Source of the DNA: Stachybotrys elegans
Taxonomy: Eukaryota; Ascomycota; Sordariomycetes; Hypocreales; Stachybotryaceae
Direction: 5' to 3'
Length of the DNA: 64,000 bases
Assembly (NCBI GenBank): GCA_020746835.1
Contig: JAGPNK010000001.1
Span: forward strand, 1,984,001-2,048,000
The translations under genes were made by a program, and so were the position numbers. Below, piece by piece: positions 1-11,171 of this stretch; position 1 is the first letter of the stretch; each line of letters begins with the position of its first letter. The notes under the pieces are model-generated. The model had not been told where the DNA came from, made no database searches, and worked only from the letters and a program-made list of their open reading frames with translations.

Positions 1-331
1 CACTCGCTGCATTCCGACGAATCACGGCTTATAGGTTCCTGAGTTGAATGCGCTGACGCCCACCTGTTTCTTTGGAAGCTGTTATAAAAAGTCCGCATCT
101 GTCGCTGGACAACGCTTCGTCTTCGAATATATTTTCGGCTTGAAAGCGGACCATCGCCAGCAATAGTCGTCAAATCCGCAAGCGCTCGGTTGCCGACACC
201 ATCCCACCTTTCCATTCCGTGGGCATCCAGACAGAAACAATTGCATGACCGACGTTCAGTGGATATTGTCGACTCGCCGTCATCGCTGTCGTCAGCCACG
301 CCGCGCTTTCTTCTCACCCAAATAGCCCAGC
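1..331 (+). promoter_or_regulatory. Upstream region of the kinase-like gene with TATA box
   Basis: A TATAAAA sequence lies at about 83-89, some 245 bases before the chosen start codon at 332. The rest is mixed sequence that looks like a promoter followed by a 5' leader. An open frame at 190-426 overlaps the start in another frame and shows no family signature, so I treat it as leader. The sequence before position 1 is not available. Confidence 0.45.
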
Positions 332-3197
332 ATGGCGCAGCCGGACTACGGGTCCGAGCCGCCGCCAGCGTCAGCAGTGTCAGGCAAGCCAAAGCTCTTT
401 CGTCGACTATTTGGTCTTCAGAATGACGAGACAAAACTGCCCTTGAAGCCCCTGGAGCAGCATGGTCTAGAGAAGGGAGGGAATGGTGCTGATGGCCAGG
501 ACGCACCCCCTGCTGGTCCTTTGCGTCGAAGCAGCAGGCAGGTTGTCACCGGCCTGCCCCGCAAGCAGACGTTCAAGCGCCAACTCTCCGAACAGAGGAT
601 GCATTTGACACCCAACGAGATTACGCCACATGAACGCAGGGCTGTGTCGGTAGATTGGCGCACAGAGGCGCTGGGGATTCCAGCCCCGACTGTGCATTAC
701 GGCAACCCTCGTGCAAGCGCACCGGGCCAAATCGACACGTTTGGGTACGATGCTCAGGACCACGATGAAGATGTTTCTTCGTATGCGGGAACAGTGGACA
801 ATGAGTCACTGGGTGTCAAGGACAGCACGACTCGTTTACCCAACGACATGGACGGACTGCCGGACGAGTCTATGGCCGACACATATTCCATGACAACATC
901 TCACTTCACCGACATGATCCAGCGTGAGCTCGAGTCGGTCTGGATCCTCAACCTCAGCATGCATTTCAGGGATAGGTCAAAGCGGGAAAAGTTCTTTGTT
1001 ACCTACCGCGAGGAGGAACACCTATGGCGCCGAGTGACCATCTCTCTTGATTACCGCAATGCTGTCCCGAACTCGCTGGAGTGGGACCTTACGCAGACCG
1101 AACTGCAACGCGAAAAGAGCGCCAAGATATACGAGGCTATCCGAGAAAGCCTTCCCGAAATTCAATTCTACGAGACTGTGACCAACCTGAAGCTACAGAC
1201 GGTCGATGGACGACTGGTTGTGCATGTTGTCGAGGATGGTAATGTATGTGGTATTCGAGAACCGGTAGCTCGCAGGCTTGTCGAAGCTGACATGTGAATT
1301 GTAGGAGACGATCAACTACCCGCGAGTCAACCAGATCAAATATCTCGGCTGCAGGCGCATCAAGGAGAAAGACATCGATTTCGAGTCTCACATGTCGGGA
1401 TTCGTATACAAGGTCAACGTCGACGGCACGACTCTCATCAAGAAGGAGATTCCCAGCCCCGAGACCATCGACGAGTTTCTCTACGAGATAAACGCCCTCT
1501 CCAGTCTTCACTACTCGGAGCATGTCGTCGACTTCTACGGTGTCGTAGTGGACGACGATGACGAGGTCGTCAAGGGGCTTCTCATCAGCTATGCAGAGCA
1601 AGGGGCACTGATTGACATTATCTACGACCACTGCAAAGACAATCAACGCGGCCTGCCATGGCCGATCAGGGAGCACTGGGCTCGGCAGATTGTGCAGGGG
1701 CTTGCGGACATCCACGACTCTGGGTTCGTTCAGGGCGACTTCACCCTCTCCAATATTGTAATCGATGCCAGGGGCGATGCCAAGATTATTGATATCAACC
1801 GCAGAGGATGCCCTGTAGGATGGGAGCCGCCGGAGGCGTCAGCGCTGATCGAATCCAACCAGCGCATATCTATGTACATTGGAGTAAAGTCGGATCTCTA
1901 CCAGCTGGGCATGGTTCTCTGGGGACTGGCGATGCAGGAGGATGAGCCTGAGCGAGAGGGCCGCCCGTTGATACTCGGACCGGAAGTTTTAGTCCCCGAC
2001 TGGTATCGCCAGATGACAGAGATTTGCCTCAGCTATGATCCGAGAATGCGTCACCAAGCGTCAACACTGCTGCAGATGTTCCCGAACGTGGGCACCGCCA
2101 CCAAGGCAGCGATGGCTGAGCCTTCGCCCATCTCGGTGGACAATGGCCATACAATCCACAACTACCTAGTGGACAGATACCAGGACGATGGCCACCTTTT
2201 CATACGAGAAGTCGAGCCTCCGAATGACTGGCCACCCTATATGACGAAGCGGCGATTGGATATGAGCCCCTCTCGATACGACCCGTATGCCTACACACGA
2301 GGCCGATCGCCGCCGAGCCCACTACCGAGCGATTGCGGCTATGGACCAGACTCCCGCGGGCGACCCTTGAGAGGATGGGCTGCTAACCTGGATGTTGCGC
2401 CTTCATACAGTGATATCTTGGTAGCGGACGAACCCCTGCCATATAGTGACATTTCCCGTCAACCAACACCCACGCCAACGGCGGAAGGCGCCCAGCCACC
2501 ATTTGCCGCCGATGAATCAAGCAAGCAGCTTGATGCGGCAGACGAAGAGCATGGAGTTGAAGTCGATACTGCTGAAGCCAAGCAGCTTCAGCAGCAAGGG
2601 CCACAGGATGATAGTGGAGAAGGCAGCGAAGCAATGCTCTCCGAAGACGAAGACGATGCTAAAGCAGCCACGCCGGATACTGTCAAAGAGGACCCCATTG
2701 CAGGAACAGAAGAGGAGGACATCCAGCCGCACAATGCCGCGTCAAGCTCGGCCCCCTCGGAGAATGACGGCCCGGACTCCCTGCGGGAAATTGGAAAGCT
2801 TTCGCCGGCCACTTCGGACATAGCGGACCCGGACCGGACCGAAGAGCCGAGCGGATTGGAACAACCGACTGAACAGGATGGAAAAGAAGATGCGGATGCC
2901 ACAGACAATGCTGAAAAGCATGCAGTTGGCAGTTTAGAACAGAAGGCGGGGGATACGGAACCCGCCTCGGCTCTGACCGAGGCCGCGCCAGCAATTCTGA
3001 ACGGGGAGAAAACACCGACGGCTACGGACCAAACCGCAACGACGACAGACGATGGCACGACGCAGGTCTCCGACTCACCCACCGGGGCGAAAGCGCATGT
3101 GGGAGGCGACGCGGAGAAGAAGCTGCATGATGACGATTTTGATGGTGTAGCACCAGCTGTGCTGCCAACATTAACGGTTACGACAGACGATGCATAG
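332..3197 (+). CDS. Protein-kinase-like domain protein with degenerate motifs
   Basis: Exons are 332-1243 and 1305-3197, with a GTATGT..TAG intron of 61 nt, giving 934 residues. The first 300 residues are low-complexity, with one ordered stretch (about 200-300). Residues about 305-590 resemble a protein kinase fold. A Lys pair at 350-351 sits in the VAIK position and is followed by the helix-C-like FLYEINAL. The catalytic loop reads VQGDFTLSNIV (Asp449, Asn454), so the Arg of HRD is missing. The DFG motif reads DIN (Asp467). The phosphotransfer Asp, loop Asn and metal Asp are kept, so some activity is possible, but the glycine-rich loop and HRD Arg are not recognisable. The last 300 residues are acidic, Ser/Thr-rich and probably disordered. 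Substrate and pathway are unknown. The fold is inferred from motifs; the gene model is secure because the intron restores the frame exactly. Confidence 0.8.
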
Positions 3198-5897
3198 GAA
3201 AGAAGCATGCGATTGTTTACGTGCCTCTTTATGCTTGTTTTTATTTTATTATTCCTATCTGCTGCCATTTTCCTTTGTTATTACTACCTACCTACTATTT
3301 ACCGGATCGAGCGTTATGTACTTGTAGATAAACGGTGGTTTGAATTGCTTAGCGGATGATTGGACGACTCGATAATGGTTTTCATACACATGCATGAGAA
3401 TGAAATGATGTGTCACGAGAAGAGGTGATCGACAGTTCTAGGCTTCGAGTAGTCTTGCAGCATGAAGTGACAAGTGAATTGTACAAGGGCCGAGCTACAA
3501 TGGGCATGGGCTGGTTCCTTGACAAGGAGCGACAAGTTGTGTGGCAAAAGAAGGAGAGTCAGTCCATGCTATTTGCCACTTGGGGTGGGTGAATGTCGCT
3601 TGCGGCAGGGTTCTAGAAGGCACAGGGAAGGATTTTGCTCAACGAGCCAACGACTCAACCTGAGGAAAGTGATGAGTCACGTGGTGCCATATTCAGAACA
3701 ATATCGGGAGGCAAAAGATGACTGAGACTCATGGACGTTCATCCTGATGGGCGGGACGAGACGGGAATTTTGGAGGCAACCCCTGGTCGGGAGGTCTTGG
3801 CATGCAGATTTCTGTTGGGGTGAACAGGAGTCTGGGAGGCGGGGAAACAGGGCCGAGGACAGGGCACCCCATGCACGAAGCGTGTTAGCAATTGTTTGTG
3901 GGGGATTGTGAGCGAAGAATGTAGTCAATGGGGAGAATGAAGATGGAGATGAACTGATGAATGGCTCGACAGCTGGCCACCTGAATACAAGTACGGGAAG
4001 ATGGGATGATATCAGCACCATTCCTTGGTGTGCAGCGGTGGTCAAGTCTGATTGGGGGTGAGGGAGGCAAGAAGGATCAGAGTTTGACCAGATTTATGTA
4101 CTAGGTAGTTGGTGGGTTCAGGCTGACATGTCTTCACAGGCCGTCGGGAGGACGAAGACGGAGACGGAGACAGGAACAGATGTGTTTCAAGGTGAACGGG
4201 CGGTCAAGGTGGGAATGGGAACTGGGGAATCACACCAGGCCCCGCAACATCCTATGTGTATGGAATTGTGTGATTTGCATGTGGCAGATGCTATCTATGT
4301 ACCATGAAACACGAGAGGGGAGGAGTCCGAGTTGTTGTTGTTGTTGCTACTGTTGTTATTGTTGATGATGAGGTTGCATCATGTACGGGGTTTACGGATA
4401 AGACCGAATGTGACTGGTGATGACGCAGGAACAGCTTGGCTACCTCTTAGAAGTGGGTGGGAGGGAAACGGGCTGATTCTTTGCCTGATAACCGGAACAT
4501 GAGCCATGAGGACTTGGAGGCATGGAAAGAGTTGGAGTTGGAGGTCCTGCAGCCTGACGCTAGCGGCGGGCAAAGTGGGCCAGGTGGCGCGCCGTCGCCT
4601 GTTCCGCCCCTGCCACAGAAGGAGGCTAGCGATCCCGAGCCAATCAGGACGCTGCTCCATGCCCGAAAAAGTTGTTGGGGAGACGGATTCGTTGAGATGG
4701 GGTTGCTTTCATTTTTTTCTTTGCTTGATCAGTTCCTGGACCCGAAGAGAAAAAGAGAGAGAGAGGGAAAGCGAGGCAAGTCGATCTTGAAACTACGACG
4801 TAGGAAGCGTGCATACCCACACCCTCATTACTCCGCTCCGTCGCGCACACCCTCTCTTCGCATCTGTTGTGTTCACATGCAGTCTTAATTGTTGATGGTT
4901 TGGGAGGTAGAATTTCACATGGTGTTTTCGGGACCGGAGGAGGATAGGCTTACTTACTATTTTATGTTTATGTAGAGCGGATGCATAATCAATGATGTGA
5001 TGCGGTGAATATGCATTCCGTGGAGTATCTATAAGCCGTTGTCACATGGAGAGAGAGAGAGGACCAGCTTTGCCACAATGTACAAGCCGATGCACCCATT
5101 CATCCATCCCGTGGAGAGCAAATGTGAAGCACGCCAGCTTCCGTGCCGAGGTTCACCTTTTCCGCTTGCGTCTTTCCCTTGGGGGAAGAGAAGGCATCTC
5201 GATAAGGCTATTGGGCATACGCCCCCAACTAAGACTCAGAACACGCCCCCTAGCGTCTTGTTGGAGCAACCTCGACTCCCGAGCAATAACAACAGCAACA
5301 ACAACAACAGCTTACACGCCGCACGGTCGATCCCTGAGTTTCCCGCTGTCCGGTATTTGAGTGTGAATGCGATTGGGAGGTACTTGGGGCGGTACATGAA
5401 GCAGGCGCACCTCGGCAACTGGGGGGGTAGGCAAAAGGCTGAAGGGGTACTGAAAAGGTACCTGGCTCACAGTGCTATTCTGGGTGGCGCCGCAGGTAGC
5501 AGCGGCCGTAGCTGTCAGGGCCCCCCAACCATCTTCTCACCCCTTCCCTTCCCCATCATCCCACGCATCGCTCTCAGCCCACACTCCCTGTACAGGCAGA
5601 CCCTCGCTCTCCCAAAACCCTCGAACCCTCCAAATCCTCCCCAGCCCGCCAAATCCCGAACGTCCAAACCCTCATTAATAAAGGCCCTCTTCCCGGGCCT
5701 CTGCTTCTTCCATCTCTATCCTTCTTTCTCTCCAACCCACACCTCCTCCTCCTTCTTTCCCCATTATCAGTTTGGATATTGCAATCCATCTGCGAGGGTT
5801 GTTTCTTTCTTCTATATATACAACAACCTCCCCTCCCAAGATATCCATCCCTCCCCCACGGCCATCGACAGCACGCACAAACACCACCATAGCCACC
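3198..5897. other. Intergenic region and desaturase promoter
   Basis: No convincing gene. Short open frames here lack family signals and overlap on both strands. A TTG-type microsatellite lies at about 4331-4363 and an AAC/AAT-type repeat at about 5286-5310. The last 350 bases are very pyrimidine-rich and carry a TATATATA at about 5813-5820, roughly 80 bases before the desaturase start. That is a typical strong fungal promoter and leader. The 294-codon open frame at 5039-5923 crosses this promoter and is rejected. Confidence 0.6.
5813..5820 (+). promoter_or_regulatory. TATA box of the desaturase gene
   Basis: TATATATA follows a long CT-rich tract and lies 78 bases before the ATG at 5898. Spacing and composition fit a core promoter for a highly expressed gene. 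Inferred from sequence only. Confidence 0.5.
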
Positions 5898-7378
5898 ATG
5901 TCGGGCTCCTCCTCCGCCGTTGATGCGGCCGTCATCCCCGATGGCACCACCGACTACATCCCCATGCGTTCTACCAAGCAGGATCTCAAGAAGACTCATA
6001 TCTCTGAGCTGCCAATGACCTGGGGCAACTGGTACAAGCACATCAACTGGCTCAACACCTTCTTCGTCGTCATCATGCCCATGCTCGGCTTCATCGCCGC
6101 TTACTGGGTTCCCCTCCACCGATACACGGCTCTCTTTGCCATCTTCTACTACGTCCACTGCGGTCTGGGTATCACGGCTGGTAAGTTGTCTTATACAGGC
6201 ATTCCAACGAGAGATCTGTCTTACTGACCTTTGTCTCGCTAGGCTACCACCGTCTCTGGGCTCACACCTCCTACAAGGCTACCCTGCCTCTCAAGATCTA
6301 CCTCGCTGCTTGCGGTGCTGGCGCCGTCCAGGGCTCTGCTCGCTGGTGGTCCATGAAGCACCGCGCCCACCACCGCTACACCGATACCGTGAAGGACCCC
6401 TACTCGGTCCGCAAGGGTCTCCTCTACTCCCACCTCGGCTGGATGGTTATGAAGCAGGACCCCAAGCGCGCTGGCCGCACCGATGTCACCGATCTCAACG
6501 AGGACCCCGTCGTCGTCTGGCAGCACCGCCACTACCTCAAGTGCGTCATCACCATGGCCGTCTTGGTTCCCACCCTCGTCTGCGGCCTCGGCTGGGGTGA
6601 CTGGTACGGTGGTTACATCTACGCTGGTCTCCTCCGCATCTGCTTCATCCAGCAGGCTACCTTCTGCGTCAACTCGCTCGCCCACTGGCTCGGAGACCAG
6701 CCCTTCGATGACCGCAACTCACCCCGTGACCACTTCTTCACTGCCCTCGTCACTCTCGGTGAGGGATACCACAACTTCCACCACGAGTTCCCCTCCGACT
6801 ACCGCAACGCCATCGAGTGGTACCAGTACGACCCCACCAAGTGGAGCATCGCCCTCTGGAAGTTCTTCGGCCTCGCCTACGACCTCAAGCAGTTCCGTGC
6901 CAACGAGATCGAGAAGGGCCGTGTCCAGCAGATGCAGAAGAAGCTCGACAAGAAGCGTGCCGGCCTCGACTGGGGTACCCCCCTGGAGCAGCTCCCCGTT
7001 GTCAACTGGGACGACTACGTTGAGCAGGCCAAGAACGGCAAGGCTCTCATCGCTGTTGCCGGTGTCATTCACGACGTGACCGACTTCATCAAGGACCACC
7101 CCGGTGGCAAGGCTCTCATCAAGTCTGGTATCGGCAAGGACGCCACCGCCATCTTCAACGGTGGTGTCTACAACCACTCCAACGCCGCCCACAACCTGCT
7201 CTCTACCATGCGTGTCGGTGTCCTCCGAGGTGGATGCGAGGTCGAGATCTGGAAGCGCGCCCAGTTCGAGAACAAGGACATTACCTACATGAACGACTCC
7301 GAGGGCCAGCGCATCGTCCGCGCTGGGTCTCAGGTCACCAAGGTTTCCCAGCCCATTGCCAGCGCCGACGCTGCCTAA
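5898..7378 (+). CDS. OLE1: Stearoyl-CoA (acyl-CoA) delta-9 desaturase with cytochrome b5 domain
   Basis: Exons are 5898-6180 and 6243-7378 (62-nt intron GTAAGT..TAG), giving 472 residues, the usual length for fungal OLE1 enzymes. The enzyme inserts the C9 double bond into palmitoyl- and stearoyl-CoA in the ER membrane, using electrons from NADH-cytochrome b5 reductase. All three histidine boxes are present: HRLWAH (97-102), HRAHH (134-138) and HNFHH (271-275), with hydrophobic membrane segments between them. The C-terminal cytochrome b5 domain has HPGG at 380-383; His380 and His406 are the expected haem ligands, so the electron donor is fused. The intron splits the Gly codon just before box 1. 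The start lies in a good context (agccaccATG). Codons end strongly in C, unlike the neighbours, which suggests high expression. The paralogue number in this genome cannot be judged here. Confidence 0.97.
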
Positions 7379-8407
7379 GCGATGAGACTTGGGGTACAGG
7401 GCAGGGAGAATGGGATGGTAATGAAACATAATTAACGGATACGAATAAAACGGATCGCGGGGCGACGCCATCTCAGTGGATAGACCACATGGGATGGCAT
7501 CTTCGTGTATCCTTATCTCGGCGCGGATGAACGGGCTTGCTTTACTACAAACACATTATTATGACATGGCGTTCTGGCGGAGGGGTTGGTTTCTTTGTTA
7601 GTCTGAGATTAGATTCGTCTGACAGCTCAGCAGCTTCAGCTACGAGTATTAAGTAAATACACAACACCTCTCGGGTGTCTTATGCGAACATATTGAACAC
7701 GCCAACTTGCATCTTTATTACTCAGTGATCCGAGCTAGCTACCGTAGCTGTTTGTGTAATGCCCATACTTGGTATACTCATAGTCATGATATTAATATGC
7801 TTGTTGAGACGCTTCTCCTACTCTACATGTCTAACAATCTATATACACCATCTTCTCAAGCCCCTCCCTTATCTATGGTGGACCTGCTGTAAGTCTTGTG
7901 GACATGACCACCATGGCCGCCTCTCTTCGCTGCCAACGGGTCATTCTAACGTAGCCTTCGTGTGATTACATTCTCATCTAGTGATGAGCATGCCACCCTG
8001 TGACGACAAAGTCGTGTCATGGCCCGTCTAGTCATCACCGGTTGTGTTGGCGTGCATCAACGGGAAGTATCGCGGCCCACTTTGTGGGCTCAACATTAGT
8101 AGGAGGTTCGGTTGGGGAGGCACATGCCAAAGAGGTAGATCGCCTTTTAAGCCCGGCCCGTCCGGCGCGACCAGCTCGCCCAGAGATAAGGGACGAGACC
8201 GGTTTGATTGGCTCAAGAGTGGATGGATGGGTGTGTGTGTGTGACCGGCGTAATGGGGCTCGCCGTTGCGTTCAGGATTCACATGCTACGAAGTTGAGTA
8301 TGGGATCCAAAGTCGTTGCCGCCGCATCGTGTGAAGCGGCAAAGAGAGAAGAAGCCGTGGCGCGGCGATAGAGTAGTTTGGGTCACCTTAAGATGCATTC
8401 TGGAACC
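7379..8407. other. Intergenic region between two convergent genes
   Basis: No gene is supported. It holds the 3' flank of the desaturase, with an AATAAA at about 7444-7449, and the 3' flank of SEH1, which ends at 8408 on the other strand. Short open frames at 7707-8371 have no family signal. Confidence 0.6.
7444..7449 (+). terminator. Candidate poly(A) signal of the desaturase
   Basis: AATAAA occurs 66 bases after the stop codon in an A-rich context, a reasonable position for 3' end formation. Fungal signals are loose, so this is only a candidate. Confidence 0.35.
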
Positions 8408-9744
8408 TTAGGGGGTGGCCATGCGAGCTTTGGCCATGACAACCTCGGAGCTCTTGACCCAACTTCCATCAGGCGTCTGCCGGTAGCAGAGGAGCCGGCC
8501 GTCGTCGCCCGTGCTGCCCAGGATCTGGCCGTCGTCGTCGAAGCCGACGCGCCAGACAGGCGTGCGGTGGTTGTCGAGCTTGGACGTCTCGCGGAAACTG
8601 TGCTTGACCTGGCCCGGCTGGCCTGACCAGTTCCTGTCCCCGTCGGCGCCCGTCTTGGCAAGGCTGGCACTCAGCGACGAGGGGTGCTGGTGCTTCTCGG
8701 CGGCGTCGTCGCCCTTGGCGGTGGCGTCCTCGTGCGCGCGACGCGAGTCCGACTTGAGCAGGTCGGCGGCGGACCACGATTTTCCGTCGTCCTCGGAGAA
8801 GGGGGTGTCGATGCGGAAGACGCGGGCGTAGCCGTCCTGGCACGCCGTGGCGATGATGTCGTAGCCTCTGATGTTGCCGGGCGCCCAAGTAACGTCTCTC
8901 ACAAGACCGCGGTGGCCGGGCAGATCCACGGCGACGTAGAACTCCTTCTTGGTCTGGGAGACGCCGTAGGAGGCGGTGTCGACGTCTCTGGACCGGTAGA
9001 CCTTGACCGAGTCCATGGCGGCGACTACGATGCCCAGAGAGTCGGACGAGACGCCGGCGCGGATGGCCGTGTAGCAGGGTTCGGGGTTGGGGTCGAAGCG
9101 GACTCGAAAGGACACCTCCTCGCCGCGACTGGGCTTGGCGCAGACCGAGAACTCGTCGAACGAGGTGTACTCGGACAGATTCTCGGGCTGCTCGTTCTCG
9201 TAGAGGGTCAGGCGACCATCGGTAGCGAGCAGGGCGAGGTAGGTGTGGCGCGTGTCCTCATTGTGCTTCATGGAGAAGGACCGGTAGGGCGCTCTCGTGG
9301 AGCGGGTGTCAAAGGCCGGGCGGCCCGCGGCGGTGCGCCCTGCGCAGAAGCGTCGGCCAGGCGCGGCCGAGGGGTCCTCGACCCATATCCGGAACCAGCC
9401 CTCGACGCCCAGCGAGGCGATGGCGTTGGGGTATATGGTGGCCGGGAGCCATTGGATCTGGTAAATAGGCATCAGCAGAGTCCGGGGGCAGGGCAAGGGC
9501 CCTGGGTGCCGAGACGGACCTCTAGAACCTCGCCGCCGTGGGCGCTCCATGTGTCGCAAAGTCGCCAGGTGCCGTCCTTGTGGCGGTTGAAGACGCGAAT
9601 CTTGCCATCTACGGAGCCGGTAGCGCAGCGGTCGCCGTAGGTGTTGAAGGCGATGGACTGCACGAGGTCCTTGTGGCCATGCTGCAGGTTGAGGTCAAAG
9701 GCCTGCTTCTCGTCGGTGAGCGAGGGCGAGATGGACGTGGTCAT
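8408..9744 (-). CDS. SEH1: Nucleoporin SEH1 (WD40 repeat protein)
   Basis: Exons on the minus strand are 9744-9520 and 9457-8408. The intron (62 nt) has a weak GTCCGT donor, a CTGCTGATG branch site and a TTACCAG acceptor. The product is 424 residues. SEH1 is a beta-propeller subunit of the Y-shaped Nup84/Nup107 nuclear pore complex and of the SEACAT/GATOR2 complex at the vacuole, which controls TORC1. The N-terminus carries the family pattern: HGHKDLVQSIAFNTYGDRCA, then a DGKIRVF blade and a WSAHGGEVLE blade. The last blade reads VWRVGFDDDGQILGSTGDDG. It is longer than animal SEH1 because of insertions between blades, including a low-complexity stretch near residue 350. It shares a 431-bp upstream region with the divergent cyclin-box gene. 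Confidence 0.88.
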
Positions 9745-10175
9745 TTTTCGATGCGACTGGCAATAACGCGACCTGGAGTGCGGGGCGGGGCGGGCTGATG
9801 CGGCAGGATGGGCTATCTGGATGTCCGATGGTGTGATTGCGGCATAGAACTTGGCGCTGGTAGAGACGAGACGGCTCAATGGACTCGTGGTGGATGGGTG
9901 GGAGGATGACGGTCGGGGGCTTGATAGCTGCTAGCTGAGGTCGGTTGTTGCATGGTGATGGCGGATGGCCCAATAATGGGAGGACCCCCACACGAGAGCT
10001 GTTTCCCAATTGAACGGGTAGGCACTTATGTAAGGTACCATTGCCGCCAAACTTCCACCCTGCCAACTGCACGTCACATCCGTACAACCAGGTCTCTGTT
10101 CATTACTTTCAAGACCTCTCGCTCTCCCACCTCCCTCGCAGGTCGCGCAGTCGCGCAGTCGTACAGTCACACATC
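9745..10175. promoter_or_regulatory. Divergent promoter region of SEH1 and the cyclin-box gene
   Basis: The 431 bases separate two start codons that face away from each other, so both genes must be driven from here. I see no clear TATA box. The sequence has no open frame with a family signal. Confidence 0.5.
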
Positions 10176-11171
10176 ATGGCCCATTTTACGAATCCGCTGG
10201 CGACGCCGTCGCAGCTGTACCACCAGACGTCCTTTTCATCGCTGCCACGGGATCTGCTCGAGGTTGTCTTTTTGTCGACACAGTGCCTGACGCAGGCGGC
10301 AGGCCTGCTGCTCGATCTGCCTCAGTCAGTGACGGCGCAGGCCAATGTGCTCCTGGCGAGGTATTGGCTGGTGGATTCGCCAATGGCATACGAGTTTACC
10401 GTTAGTTGAGGCGCCTTGCCGCCACCCCCTCTCAAGCCTTTGACTGGCTAACATGGATACTTGCAGGACGCGTCGGCCGCAGCTCTCTTGATCGCTTCCA
10501 AGGTCGGTCCGTTGAGCTTCACACTTAAGGACATGGCGAATGTCTACGGTTACCTCCTTTCCAAGGAGTCCAACTTCCTCCGCCCCGGCTACGAAGCGAC
10601 CAACGATGCAAAGGCCTACTACCAGAGCGATGCCGATGTACACGCCTTCCACACCCGGCTGTTGGCGATGGAGGCTCGCATGCTATATGCGCTCGGTTTC
10701 GACGCCCAAGTCGCGCTCCCGCACCACCTCGCTGTCACGTACATCCAGACACTGGAGCTGGTGGGGGTGACGAAACGCGAGGCGGCGATGCGAGCCTTTC
10801 ATTATCTGAATACGGCGCTCCTGTCGCCCCAAATGCTGTATCTGACGCACCAGCCACACGCCCTGGCCACTGCGGCCATTTACAACGCGGCCAAGGACTT
10901 GGGCGCGAAAACGCCAGGGTGCGAGTGGTGGGAGGTGTTTGACGTGGACAGGGAGGAGCTCGGCTTCCTTGTGGTGGGCATGAGGAGCGTGCAGACTCTG
11001 CTGGTTCAGCGCAAGGAGGAGATGCCGCATCTTCTGGAGGGCGTGGTCACGCGCAGGATGATCGAGGAGGAGATGGGCAAGAGAGGCCTGGCAGTGGCGG
11101 ATGCTTCCGAGGTGGTGGACGAGGAGTCGGCGGTCATGCGTAGGATGGACGAGCAGGCCGGCGTCAACTGA
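10176..11171 (+). CDS. Cyclin-box protein (cyclin L/K-like)
   Basis: Exons are 10176-10400 and 10467-11171 (66-nt intron GTTAGT..GCAG with a GGCTAAC branch site), giving 309 residues. The cyclin box starts near residue 30. The pattern QANVLLARYWLV, followed across the intron by DASAAALLIASKVG, matches helices 2-3 of a cyclin fold of the transcription/splicing class (cyclin L, K, T). A second helical repeat follows around residues 150-230. The C-terminus is short and lacks an RS domain, so it is not a full cyclin L. Such cyclins bind a CDK of the Cdk9/Cdk12/Cdk11 group; the partner here is inferred, not shown. It could also be a diverged spliceosomal cyclin. The start at 10176 is the first ATG in a fair context. 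Confidence 0.83.

Noticed and set aside
5039..5923. Open frame of 294 codons upstream of the desaturase
   Set aside because: It covers the TATA box and CT-rich leader, is Pro/Ser-rich low complexity, and shows no domain.
6719..7471. Minus-strand frame of 250 codons over the desaturase
   Set aside because: Val/Leu/Glu-rich mirror of C-ending codons in the desaturase.
8684..9640. Plus-strand frame of 318 codons over SEH1
   Set aside because: Antisense shadow of GC-rich coding sequence; SEH1 has family motifs and correct splicing.
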